DNA from: JASBZA01 sp964392065
GTDB lineage: Bacteria; Bacillota; Clostridia; Saccharofermentanales; Fastidiosipilaceae
Direction of reading: 5' to 3'
DNA length: 27,986 nucleotides
Assembly: GCA_964392065.1 (NCBI GenBank)
Contig: CAYMOG010000013.1
Span: forward strand, 1 to 27,986
The position numbers and the translations under genes were made by a program. Position 1 is the stretch's first letter; each line of letters starts with the position of its first letter. A model generated the notes under the pieces. The model did no database searches. It saw only the letters and a list, made by a program, of their open reading frames with translations, and had not been told where the DNA came from. Shown here piece after piece: positions 8,651-16,020 of this stretch.

Positions 8651-10141
8651 CTATTGAGGTGGAAACAATTGGAAGCTCATAACGCCTAATTCCACACGGA
8701 AATTCCACCTAGCACCATAACGTACACCCGCTTGGGCATAAGCTTCTTGGATGATGTCTCGTAGCTCATCATTATCTAATGGGAATTCAACATCCATATA
8801 CATTCCAATCGACTGATTCTTATCAGGAGAATACGTGGCAAAGAAATCTTGCACGGCTTTTACCAATTCTTCACGATTCTTCGCTACGGGTCTTAGTCCC
8901 TCAATATCCTTATTTGCTTCTGGATAAGCTGGGGTATAGACTTCATGTGTTAAGATATTTTCTTCGCTACGTAAGAAGTAGGTCTGAAGAGGTAAGGCCA
9001 TAAGATCGTGTTCGAACTGTGATCCATTAGAGGAAGTATCGGACCACGTAGGATCCAAGTGATACCAAGAATCGCCCAACTTCACCATATTCCAGTTATG
9101 ATACTCTCCTTCAACCTCAGGATCTACGGGCTGAGCATATCCATATACAGAGATCGCTTCACCACCGATACGATTGGCCAGCATTTGATATGCGAGGGCA
9201 TAGCCTACACACATCGTAATATGATCTATCAATGCACTGTGGGCATTATTCGTAAAACGGTTATCGGTCTCATCATAATACATATGTTGAACTGTCCAAG
9301 TAAGCGCTAGAGAATAACGAACCAAGAGATTATCCGAAGCAGCGTTAATAGCGTCTGCAACCTCCCATGCGATGGTATTCATATCTTCCCATGCCTTCTT
9401 GCGCACCGCTTCATCTGAGAACTCATCCTTATATTTGAACTGCAGAGTATAGGTAGGGAAGGTCCATATATCTCCATGATTATAATAAGTATATTCGTAG
9501 TTGAACTCTTGCTCATAGTAGAAGAATCTAGGGTCACCGTCTTTTACCGTATAAACTACCTGTGAAATAAAGGTGCCTATAGGATCCTCGGTAAATCTAT
9601 GATCTCCCAGTGCAGGTCCAATATCTACAGATGTGCGCCCAGCTAATAATGCTTGATAAACAAGCTCAGCAACAGCAAGTTCCATCCCTGTGAAATATGT
9701 TCGCCAATACAAATGCTCTTCTTGATTCTCTACAGCTTCTCCTGATGTGACGGGTTTGGGTTCAAAATTGGGAACTGTCCACATATCCTCTATATGAAAA
9801 GCATTAGGATTGTAAGGAGCTTTGATTTCAACATCAGTCTTAGAATTAAGATTAGACGGTGGGGCTACTGTGGTAGGCTCTGGCGTAGTGGTAGGCGCTA
9901 CCGTTGTAGTCGTCACTTGTGTTGTCGTCGTGGTTGGTTCTGTGGTAGTGGTAGCTTCCGTTGTTGTATTACTTGTCGTTTCTCTAGTAGTAGATGTGTT
10001 TTTAGTACTACTACTTGTTGTTCTACTTGTACTGGAATTCTCTGTACTAGTGCTTGATCCTGATGTGGTTGCACAAGAAGTCAATACCGTTGCTGCCGAT
10101 AAGAATAAGGCCAAAAATGAAATCATTACGCGTTTCTTCAT
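8651..10141 (-). CDS. Lipoprotein with Thr/Ser-rich linker and transglutaminase-like domain
   Basis: A 496-residue predicted surface lipoprotein. A signal peptide ends in lipobox LTSC with Cys23. Residues 24 to about 95 are almost entirely Thr and Ser with a few Pro, Glu and Val, a flexible and possibly glycosylated stalk. The C-terminal part has the transglutaminase-like triad in order: Cys311 (TMCVGYA), His348 (YHNWN) and Asp363 (HLDPTW). Such domains act as cysteine proteases, peptide cyclases or cross-linkers at the cell surface; which applies here is open. AGGAGA lies 7 bp before the ATG, inside the end of the upstream FeoB-associated gene, only 2 bp away. A further region of about 100 residues follows the domain and I cannot assign it. 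Confidence 0.88.
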   Translation of the reverse strand: MKKRVMISFLALFLSAATVLTSCATTSGSSTSTENSSTSRTTSSSTKNTSTTRETTSNTTTEATTTTEPTTTTTQVTTTTVAPTTTPEPTTVAPPSNLNSKTDVEIKAPYNPNAFHIEDMWTVPNFEPKPVTSGEAVENQEEHLYWRTYFTGMELAVAELVYQALLAGRTSVDIGPALGDHRFTEDPIGTFISQVVYTVKDGDPRFFYYEQEFNYEYTYYNHGDIWTFPTYTLQFKYKDEFSDEAVRKKAWEDMNTIAWEVADAINAASDNLLVRYSLALTWTVQHMYYDETDNRFTNNAHSALIDHITMCVGYALAYQMLANRIGGEAISVYGYAQPVDPEVEGEYHNWNMVKLGDSWYHLDPTWSDTSSNGSQFEHDLMALPLQTYFLRSEENILTHEVYTPAYPEANKDIEGLRPVAKNREELVKAVQDFFATYSPDKNQSIGMYMDVEFPLDNDELRDIIQEAYAQAGVRYGARWNFRVELGVMSFQLFPPQ

Positions 10142-10143
10142 AA

Positions 10144-10332
10144 TTAAATCTCCTTGCTTCTTCTAGAGATTTCATGACAATAGGGTTTAGCTTGGCACCC
10201 ACTACATGAGCCACAAGCGGAAATGCCTTTACGTTTACGATATATGGTATAGACCAAACTTCCACCTATAATTAAAAGCAAAACGAGAAGGAGGATAAGA
10301 TCTACAGGTTTTATAGATAAAATTAATTGCAT
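10144..10332 (-). CDS. FeoB-associated Cys-rich membrane peptide
   Basis: A 62-residue peptide starting MQLILSIKP. One membrane helix (about residues 10-27) is followed by a basic YRKRK and a Cys-rich tail with CGSCSGC and a further Cys. This pattern is typical of the small FeoB-associated membrane proteins that follow ferrous iron transporter genes. The start is placed at 10332 rather than an upstream in-frame Met because GAGGAG lies 8 bp before it. No feoA or feoB is in the window, so it is an orphan copy here. It leads the operon with the lipoprotein, and a TATAAT (10364-10369, minus strand) lies upstream. Confidence 0.75.
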   Translation of the reverse strand: MQLILSIKPVDLILLLVLLLIIGGSLVYTIYRKRKGISACGSCSGCQAKPYCHEISRRSKEI

Positions 10333-10480
10333 ACAACAAACTCCTCTCCAACTATTTATTGTTATTATAAACATTTCTTCATAGATAAAGAAAACAAATG
10401 TTCAACATTATGAAATGACTCTTAATATCTTTGGGAATATCAAGTAAAATTATAGTAACGAAACACAAGGGAGTACAATT

Positions 10481-12448
10481 ATGAGTAAAGTTTTACGAGT
10501 CCAAGCAGCGAACTTCCCCATTCATGGTGGACAAATACAACATAACACCACAGCTCATCTAAGACTTATGGCCCAGGCATACGAGGCGAATATAACCGTA
10601 CTCGTTTTTCCCAGTTTAAGTTTAGTTGGCACCAATCTTGGTTCTCTATATGAATTACAGTCCTTAGAAGAGAAGCAAGAAACAGCGGTGGAAGAAATTT
10701 TACATGCAAGTTTAGATTACCCTACTTTATTTACCTCTCTCGGTGTTACTATGCGTTATAAAAACCATCGTTATATAGTCCAACTACTAATTCATAATGG
10801 AATGCTCTTAGCCTGTGTGCCTCAAGAACACATCTCACCATCGAGACGATATTATTATCAAGGTCTAAGTGCTTGGACTGCCAAGGAAGAGCTTCCTCAT
10901 ATCTATGCCAAGCAAGACATAACGCTAGGCTCCCATGCGGTTTCCATAGGAGAAGGCAAAGACCGTATTAGTCTAGCACTCTTATCAGGAGATGCCATTG
11001 ATTTAAGAAATCCAAATCTAAGCAGACTATCTCAAATGGGTGTTACCTTACTACTGCTCTCGGACTCGAACCCCAAACTCAAAGGTTCTTTCTTGAAACG
11101 AAGAGAACAACTAAGAACTATAAGTGCTGCCTATAATCTAGCACTTGTCTATAGTAACAGCACTTACGGCGAATCAGGAAGCGATATGATTTTCGCGGGT
11201 GAACAGTGGATTATGGAAGCAGGTAACATTCTGGAAGAAAATAGGAGTGCATTTACTACAGAAGATAGAAGTCTTACCGCTACAATTGACTGTAATTATT
11301 TGGAACAACTTCTGATGCGAAATCCCTGGGAACATGAAGCAAACTATGACAATTATCCTCTACATGTAGATGTAACATTGGATTGGACTTACAGGCAAGA
11401 TGACTTGTATCGAGAAATCAATCCTTATCCTTTTATACCAACAAACTTTCAGGCAAGAAGTACTTTGGCCGAAGAAGTATTACAAATTCAAGCAGCGGGT
11501 CTGGCCAAAAGGCTAAACCATATCCATGCTAAATATCTTGTGTTAGGCGTTTCAGGTGGCCTAGACAGTACCTTGGCTTTAATGGTATGCCTTAGAGCGC
11601 TGAAACAATTAGATCGTGATTATAAAGATATTTTAGCTGTGGAGATGCCTGGATTCGGCACCAGCGAAGAAACTTCCACAAATTCGCATAGATTACTCGA
11701 TAGTTTAGGTGTTAGTCGAAGAAAAATCGACATTATTCCGGCTACGTTACAACACTTCGAAGATATAGGCCACAATTCCGAGATCCTAGACCATACATAT
11801 GAAAATACTCAAGCCCGAGAACGCACACAAATTCTCATGGATATAGCCAATAAGGAAAATGGAATTGTCGTAGGAACAGGGGATTTAAGTGAACTTGCCT
11901 TGGGTTGGTGTACATATAATGGAGACCAAATGAGTATGTACTCTGTTAACCATTCCATTCCTAAAACCCTAATCCGTCCACTTCTTCAGCATGAATCTAT
12001 GCTTTACGCCCAGGGTAAGCGTACAGATTTGGCAAAAGTTTTAGAAGCCATTTCCAAGACGGCCGTAAGCCCAGAGCTCTTACCTCCTACAAAAGATGGT
12101 GAAATTCAACAGAAGACAGAAGATATAATTGGTCCATATGTCCTCCATGACTTTTTCTTATACCACTATCTCGAGAGAGGCAAGAACTTCATAGACATTT
12201 TCCACTTGGCCTGTCAGGCTTTTGCACCTTCAAATGCTCTGGCGAAAGAAAACTACACACCAGGTAAAATCAAGGAAGTCCTTCTCATCTTCATCCGTCG
12301 TTTCTTCCAACAACAATTTAAGCGTATACCCTCTCCTGATGGCATTACCGTGAGTTCACTGAATCTCAGTCCGCGTGGAGGCTTACACTTAACCGGAGAT
12401 GTGCACTTCGAAGAAATGTATGAAGAAATTCAAAATATTGAGATTTAA
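10481..12448 (+). CDS. nadE: NAD+ synthetase with degenerate glutaminase domain
   Basis: A 655-residue protein with the layout of glutamine-dependent NAD+ synthetase. The C-terminal synthetase domain looks fully functional: PP-loop SGGLDS, MPGFGTSEET, YENTQARERTQI, the GTGDLSELALGW segment, and conserved C-terminal motifs to ACQAF. It adenylates deamido-NAD and amidates it with ammonia. The N-terminal nitrilase-fold domain (1 to about 280) aligns throughout but lacks the catalytic triad. The Glu of VFPE is Ser45, the Lys of VPK is Gln115, and the Cys of ICED aligns with Ser169. It therefore probably cannot release ammonia from glutamine. AGGGAG lies about 8 bp before the ATG. The 3' end overlaps the convergent glycosyltransferase by 4 bp. 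Confidence 0.93.
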   Translation: MSKVLRVQAANFPIHGGQIQHNTTAHLRLMAQAYEANITVLVFPSLSLVGTNLGSLYELQSLEEKQETAVEEILHASLDYPTLFTSLGVTMRYKNHRYIVQLLIHNGMLLACVPQEHISPSRRYYYQGLSAWTAKEELPHIYAKQDITLGSHAVSIGEGKDRISLALLSGDAIDLRNPNLSRLSQMGVTLLLLSDSNPKLKGSFLKRREQLRTISAAYNLALVYSNSTYGESGSDMIFAGEQWIMEAGNILEENRSAFTTEDRSLTATIDCNYLEQLLMRNPWEHEANYDNYPLHVDVTLDWTYRQDDLYREINPYPFIPTNFQARSTLAEEVLQIQAAGLAKRLNHIHAKYLVLGVSGGLDSTLALMVCLRALKQLDRDYKDILAVEMPGFGTSEETSTNSHRLLDSLGVSRRKIDIIPATLQHFEDIGHNSEILDHTYENTQARERTQILMDIANKENGIVVGTGDLSELALGWCTYNGDQMSMYSVNHSIPKTLIRPLLQHESMLYAQGKRTDLAKVLEAISKTAVSPELLPPTKDGEIQQKTEDIIGPYVLHDFFLYHYLERGKNFIDIFHLACQAFAPSNALAKENYTPGKIKEVLLIFIRRFFQQQFKRIPSPDGITVSSLNLSPRGGLHLTGDVHFEEMYEEIQNIEI

Positions 12449-13641
12449 TGTTGAAAGAAACTTTCTTGCATACTAATATTGCCGTCAAATCTTGATATCG
12501 CGCCCTCGTAAACGTGCGCCAAACGTCTGGCGAATTCGGGAGCGCTGAATATTCGTGCGTGTATTTGTGCATGTTCAGACATACGTTTACGTAATTCTAC
12601 ATCCTCGTACAATGCTAGAACGGCAGCTTGTAGCTCCTCGTAATCTTCGAAAAAACTACCATTTTCACCTTCGATTACAACGCCATCTAAACAAGGATCT
12701 CGTCTCGCTACGACTGGTAAACCTGCAGCCATAGACTCAATATAGGTCAAACCTTGCGTTTCGGATTGAGAAGCGCTGATAAAAACATCTCCCAATTGAT
12801 AATACTTACCAATCTGATCCCAGGGTCTAGCGCCTGCGAAAAGGATCTGCGTTTGAACGCCGAGTTCTTGGGCCAAAGCTTTGTACTCTTCTAATTCTGG
12901 ACCATTTCCAATCACTACGAAACGCCAGTCAGCATGTTCTTGTAGCTGAGGTGCCAAGCCGCGCATGACGAAATCTATTTTTTTCTCTTCAGAAACTCTT
13001 CCAATATTCAGAATAATGAAGTGGTCCTTACTTATACCTAGTTCTTGTCGGCACGCTTCTACTTCTTCCTCCGTATAGTTTTTCTGTTCAAACTTATCTA
13101 TTTCTATCCCCGTTGGTTCTACATGAATAGGGCGAACAACTCCATAAGACTCGAGTAATTTTCTTACCTTATCTGTTGGTACAATCACTTCATTTGCAGA
13201 ATTGCAAAACACTTTACTCATATAGCGTGTAACGGCCCGTGCAGCCGTATTGAGAGAACCAAACTTCACCACAAAATGTGTATAATCCTCATAAATGGTA
13301 TGGTAAGTATGGATGTGGGGAACTTTAAAATTATGCGAGAGTGCTCTACCGAATACGCCCAGAGGAAATTCTGTGTGCGTATGGATAATATCCGGTTTAT
13401 GGGATTGGGCAAGGGCCGCTAAGCGAGGACTATAGAAACTGCCGAATCGTCTCTCACTAACAAACGGTAGCGACTTCGTACGGTACGTATTGTATTCATT
13501 AGCTTCGGCCTTAGGATCACTGGTTGTACACACAAACACTTCATGGCCTTCTAATTCTAAATATTTTTTTAACAAAAAAACAGAAGTCGCAACGCCATTG
13601 ATTTGTGGATAATAGGTGTCTGTAAATAATCCTATACGCAT
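12445..13641 (-). CDS. GT4 glycosyltransferase, diacylglycerol glucosyltransferase-like
   Basis: A 398-residue GT-B fold enzyme of family GT4. The N-terminus has the acceptor-domain pattern FTDTYYPQINGV, then IIHTHTEFPLG and IHTYHTIYEDY, as in bacterial 1,2-diacylglycerol 3-glucosyltransferases. The C-terminal donor domain has NIGRVSEEKK and the retaining motif SETQGLTYIE, followed by the MAAGLPVVAR nucleotide-sugar loop. The probable role is synthesis of membrane glycolipid that anchors lipoteichoic acid, but mannosyltransferases can look similar. A strong GGAGGAG lies 8 bp before the ATG. It follows the S11 peptidase homologue on the same strand. Confidence 0.85.
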   Translation of the reverse strand: MRIGLFTDTYYPQINGVATSVFLLKKYLELEGHEVFVCTTSDPKAEANEYNTYRTKSLPFVSERRFGSFYSPRLAALAQSHKPDIIHTHTEFPLGVFGRALSHNFKVPHIHTYHTIYEDYTHFVVKFGSLNTAARAVTRYMSKVFCNSANEVIVPTDKVRKLLESYGVVRPIHVEPTGIEIDKFEQKNYTEEEVEACRQELGISKDHFIILNIGRVSEEKKIDFVMRGLAPQLQEHADWRFVVIGNGPELEEYKALAQELGVQTQILFAGARPWDQIGKYYQLGDVFISASQSETQGLTYIESMAAGLPVVARRDPCLDGVVIEGENGSFFEDYEELQAAVLALYEDVELRKRMSEHAQIHARIFSAPEFARRLAHVYEGAISRFDGNISMQESFFQH

Positions 13642-13671
13642 AGGAAATCTCCTCCAACTTTGTCTTAAGTA

Positions 13672-13697
13672 TACCGTATGGGAGTTCTGACACGGTA
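13672..13697 (-). other. Inverted repeat between peptidase homologue and glycosyltransferase
   Basis: TACCGT (13672-13677) and ACGGTA (13692-13697) form a 6-bp stem, extendable by two pairs including a wobble, around a loop of about 10 bases. There is no T-run after it on the minus strand, so it is not a standard terminator. It could be a weak attenuator or chance. Confidence 0.25.
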
Positions 13698-13707
13698 AAC
13701 AAATGTC

Positions 13708-15288
13708 TTATTTCTTATATTTTCTACGTATAGCGTCTAAACGCTCCTGCTTTTTCCTTGCTTCTACTGCTCTTCTTTTTCTTCCCCGGATAATACGTAA
13801 CACAGCAATACCCAATGCACAGACAATTAGAACATAAAACAGCACGCGCAATACGGTATGTAAAACATACGGCTGACCCTCTCTAGGTTCTTCCACAACT
13901 TCCATATTCGACGAAACCTCAGCTGTAGGCAGAGCAGATGTCTGTGCCGTTTCTGAAGTGGAAGACTCATGAATATTTTCTTGGAATAGAGACTCTTCTT
14001 CAGGTAAAACCAGGTTTAGCTCATGAAGATAATCAACAGTATAAGGAGTGGTGTGAAAAATACGGATGTCTCCAGCTCGGGCCAAAGCTTCCAGTGGATA
14101 GTGCAACTCTCCCGTCACGTTAGCGGTATGTCCATAACCTCCCAAGTCTGTCCATAGAGGCAAGCGTCTTGCAAAATTCTCCTCGGTCACAATCCCTTGT
14201 GTACCTATTTTCTTTCCCGCTTCATCCACCACATCGACTTGCGTATAGACTAGGCCTTTAGCTAAAAGAGGAAAAGTATAGGGAATGTTTCGCATTTTCT
14301 CTTGCAGGTACAAATGGTCCGCAATTTCTTGCCCTGCTTCCTTGGCTCTAGCCGTTAACAGGAAAATATCCGTTTGTCCCAGTTCATAGAAGCTCACCAG
14401 AGAGAAACCAGAACGTGTTGTCGATCCTGTTTTGGCACCTTCAATACTATCGATATTCAATTGGCGTTCTGCTGCATACTCGCCCATGATCGTGTAAATA
14501 GTAAAGCCATCCGGATTAGACTTCAGAGGTCCTGTCGCATATCGTCTAGCGCGCATCATATCCTTAAACTTCTCATCTTCCATTAACAGGTCTAGAACAA
14601 GGGCTATATCGTCTAAACTCGTATAACCTTCCAGCTTACTTAAACCTATAGGATCGGTGAAATGAGAATTAAGCATGCCTAGTTTCGCGGCTTCTTCATT
14701 CATACGCTGCACGAAAAGCATCTCGTCTCCTGCAACACCTCGTATCAGTGCGAAGATTGCTTCGCCCGCAGCTCTCACGATCATTGTATTTAAGAGTTCT
14801 TCTATGGTCGGTTCATCTCCTGGTAGAAATCCTGCAGTAGATGTGGAATATTCCTGGGCTCTCGCAATATCCTCGGCTGAAACCGCCAGTCTCGTACTGT
14901 AAGCTAGTTTATTCTCTTCCATAAACTGCAAAACGACATAATAGGTCATAATTTGTGTAATGGATCCTAACTCTATTCTCTCCTCCGCCCCTGAACGGAA
15001 ATAATCAATAGTCCCCATAGGACTTCTCGTACGAACTAATGTATATAAAGAATACAAATCCAACTGATCGGCTTGGAAGCCATCTACTGGAGGCAAGTGA
15101 TAATATGCATTCTCTTCACTTAGTATTAGGGATGTATGCTCATCAATTACAGTAGCCTCTGGTAAGCTCTCAGCATACAAAAAATTTGGAGTCAATAAGC
15201 CCATAAGCAGGCTCAAAATGAGTAGGACAGTACCTACTCTTAATATATACAAGTGATTATTTATAAAACTTCTAAATTCTCTATTCAT
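13708..15288 (-). CDS. S11 D,D-carboxypeptidase (DacA-like) homologue, active site degenerate
   Basis: A 526-residue envelope protein. It has a signal or anchor segment (about 15-38), an S11 peptidase domain (about 75-320), a DacA-type beta domain, an acidic Ser/Glu-rich stretch (about 430-470) and a C-terminal membrane helix with a basic tail. The fold is clear from FLPGDEPTIEELLNTM, MNEEAAKLGM, HFTDPIGL and AKTGSTTRSGF. Of the catalytic motifs, KTG (286-288) is intact. SxxK reads Ser109-Ile-Thr-Gln112, losing the Lys, and SxN reads Ala173-Ala-Gly175. Active-site chemistry as in PBP5 is therefore unlikely; a structural or muropeptide-binding role is possible. There is no Shine-Dalgarno before the ATG; an AT-rich inverted repeat lies 3 bp upstream. 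Confidence 0.88.
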   Translation of the reverse strand: MNREFRSFINNHLYILRVGTVLLILSLLMGLLTPNFLYAESLPEATVIDEHTSLILSEENAYYHLPPVDGFQADQLDLYSLYTLVRTRSPMGTIDYFRSGAEERIELGSITQIMTYYVVLQFMEENKLAYSTRLAVSAEDIARAQEYSTSTAGFLPGDEPTIEELLNTMIVRAAGEAIFALIRGVAGDEMLFVQRMNEEAAKLGMLNSHFTDPIGLSKLEGYTSLDDIALVLDLLMEDEKFKDMMRARRYATGPLKSNPDGFTIYTIMGEYAAERQLNIDSIEGAKTGSTTRSGFSLVSFYELGQTDIFLLTARAKEAGQEIADHLYLQEKMRNIPYTFPLLAKGLVYTQVDVVDEAGKKIGTQGIVTEENFARRLPLWTDLGGYGHTANVTGELHYPLEALARAGDIRIFHTTPYTVDYLHELNLVLPEEESLFQENIHESSTSETAQTSALPTAEVSSNMEVVEEPREGQPYVLHTVLRVLFYVLIVCALGIAVLRIIRGRKRRAVEARKKQERLDAIRRKYKK

Positions 15289-15291
15289 ACT

Positions 15292-15317
15292 AAGATAATA
15301 ATATTGATTATTTTCTT
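15292..15317 (-). promoter_or_regulatory. AT-rich inverted repeat at the start of the peptidase homologue gene
   Basis: Arms 15292-15302 and 15307-15317 pair over 11 bp with one mismatch, around the 4-base loop ATTG. On the minus strand the repeat ends 3 bp before the ATG, where a ribosome binding site would be expected. A TATTAT within it also has TTGCTT 17 bp upstream, so a near-leaderless promoter is another reading. Confidence 0.4.
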
Positions 15318-15370
15318 AAGCAATAGGCATTTGGTCCAAAATCCAGGCAGTACAAGTTAAAGCGCATAAC

Positions 15371-15406
15371 AAAACCCCCTGAAACCTAATGGAATCAAGG
15401 GGTTGT
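15371..15406 (-). terminator. Rho-independent terminator after tRNA-Arg
   Basis: On the minus strand AACCCC pairs with GGGGTT around an A/T-rich loop, followed by TTTTGTTAT. It sits just after the tRNA 3' end and closes the long pcrA-to-tRNA transcription unit. Confidence 0.8.
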
Positions 15407-15409
15407 AGC

Positions 15410-15486
15410 TGGTGCACACGATACGATTCGAACGTACGGCCTACCGCTTAGGAGGCGGTTGCTCTATCCTGCTGAGCTACGTGTGC
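15410..15486 (-). tRNA. tRNA-Arg (anticodon CCU)
   Basis: A 77-nt tRNA with a full cloverleaf. The acceptor stem GCACACG pairs with CGTGTGC, followed by discriminator A and an encoded CCA. D-stem GCTC pairs with GAGC. Anticodon stem ACCGC pairs with GCGGT around loop CTCCTAA, giving anticodon CCU, which reads AGG. The T-arm has TTCGAAT. It lies 51 bp after the last gene of the pcrA run on the same strand and is probably processed from that transcript or a nearby promoter. No integrase or duplicated 3' end is visible. Confidence 0.96.
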
Positions 15487-15537
15487 GAATAAAAGGCAAA
15501 CACTATTCTATTCATTAGCCTCCCTCTTTGTCAAATA

Positions 15538-16020
15538 TTATCTAAGGGGTCCTGGCCTCGTATTTTCTTCCAGGCGTTTGGCAAGTCGGCGTATGACAGG
15601 TAGATGAAAATAGCGGTAATTATAAGCCATTACCGTTTGTACGATCATAATGGCAAGGCAGGACAATAATAAGGCAATAGTAAATGTATTAAAGCGCTCT
15701 GCCCAGCTTACGGCCACGAGGATAGCGGCATTGCTCTGACTTCGGCTCGCCCATAAGAATATAAAATCTTGAAGAACGACAAGTAGAATTTGCACCATAC
15801 TTCGAAAGAGCAAGAGTAAACCTATTGAGGCACTGTGTAATCGTAAGAAAATAGAATCTTTTTCTCTAAAGAAAAAGACAAAAGCAATTAGCCACGCAAA
15901 AAAGTGGACACCTGGCAAAAGTAAGACTACAGCAGATAAACCATACATGATGACAGTCGGATATTTGGCAGCCAAGTACCCCTGATTGGATTTGTGACGA
16001 GGGAATTTTTCTATTTTCAT
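15538..16020 (-). CDS. Small multi-pass membrane protein of unknown function
   Basis: A 160-residue protein with about three to four hydrophobic segments (roughly 22-50, 65-90 and 105-133), a basic N-terminus and a basic C-terminal tail. The segment AFVFFFREKDSIFLRLHSASIGLLLLF resembles small DUF4870/Tic20-like membrane proteins, but I am not certain of the family. Its ATG overlaps the thrC stop (ATGA), with GGAAG 7 bp upstream, so translation is coupled to thrC. It is the last protein gene of the pcrA run. No catalytic residues are evident. Confidence 0.8.
   Translation of the reverse strand: MKIEKFPRHKSNQGYLAAKYPTVIMYGLSAVVLLLPGVHFFAWLIAFVFFFREKDSIFLRLHSASIGLLLLFRSMVQILLVVLQDFIFLWASRSQSNAAILVAVSWAERFNTFTIALLLSCLAIMIVQTVMAYNYRYFHLPVIRRLAKRLEENTRPGPLR

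Noticed and set aside
9850..10070. Apparent short repeats in the lipoprotein gene as a CRISPR or tandem repeat array
   Set aside because: They are irregular Thr/Ser codon runs without constant repeat or spacer length, and fully coding.
9794..10166. Open frames opposite the lipoprotein linker, rich in Val or Cys/Arg
   Set aside because: They are complements of the Thr/Ser-rich linker codons; low complexity alone keeps them open.
10047..10265. 72-codon frame overlapping the FeoB-associated peptide in another phase
   Set aside because: The peptide frame has the membrane helix, CGSCSGC motif and a well-placed ribosome binding site; this one has none.
15410..15486. tRNA-Arg as an integration site for a mobile element
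   Set aside because: No integrase, no repeated tRNA 3' end and no atypical genes are seen on either side.
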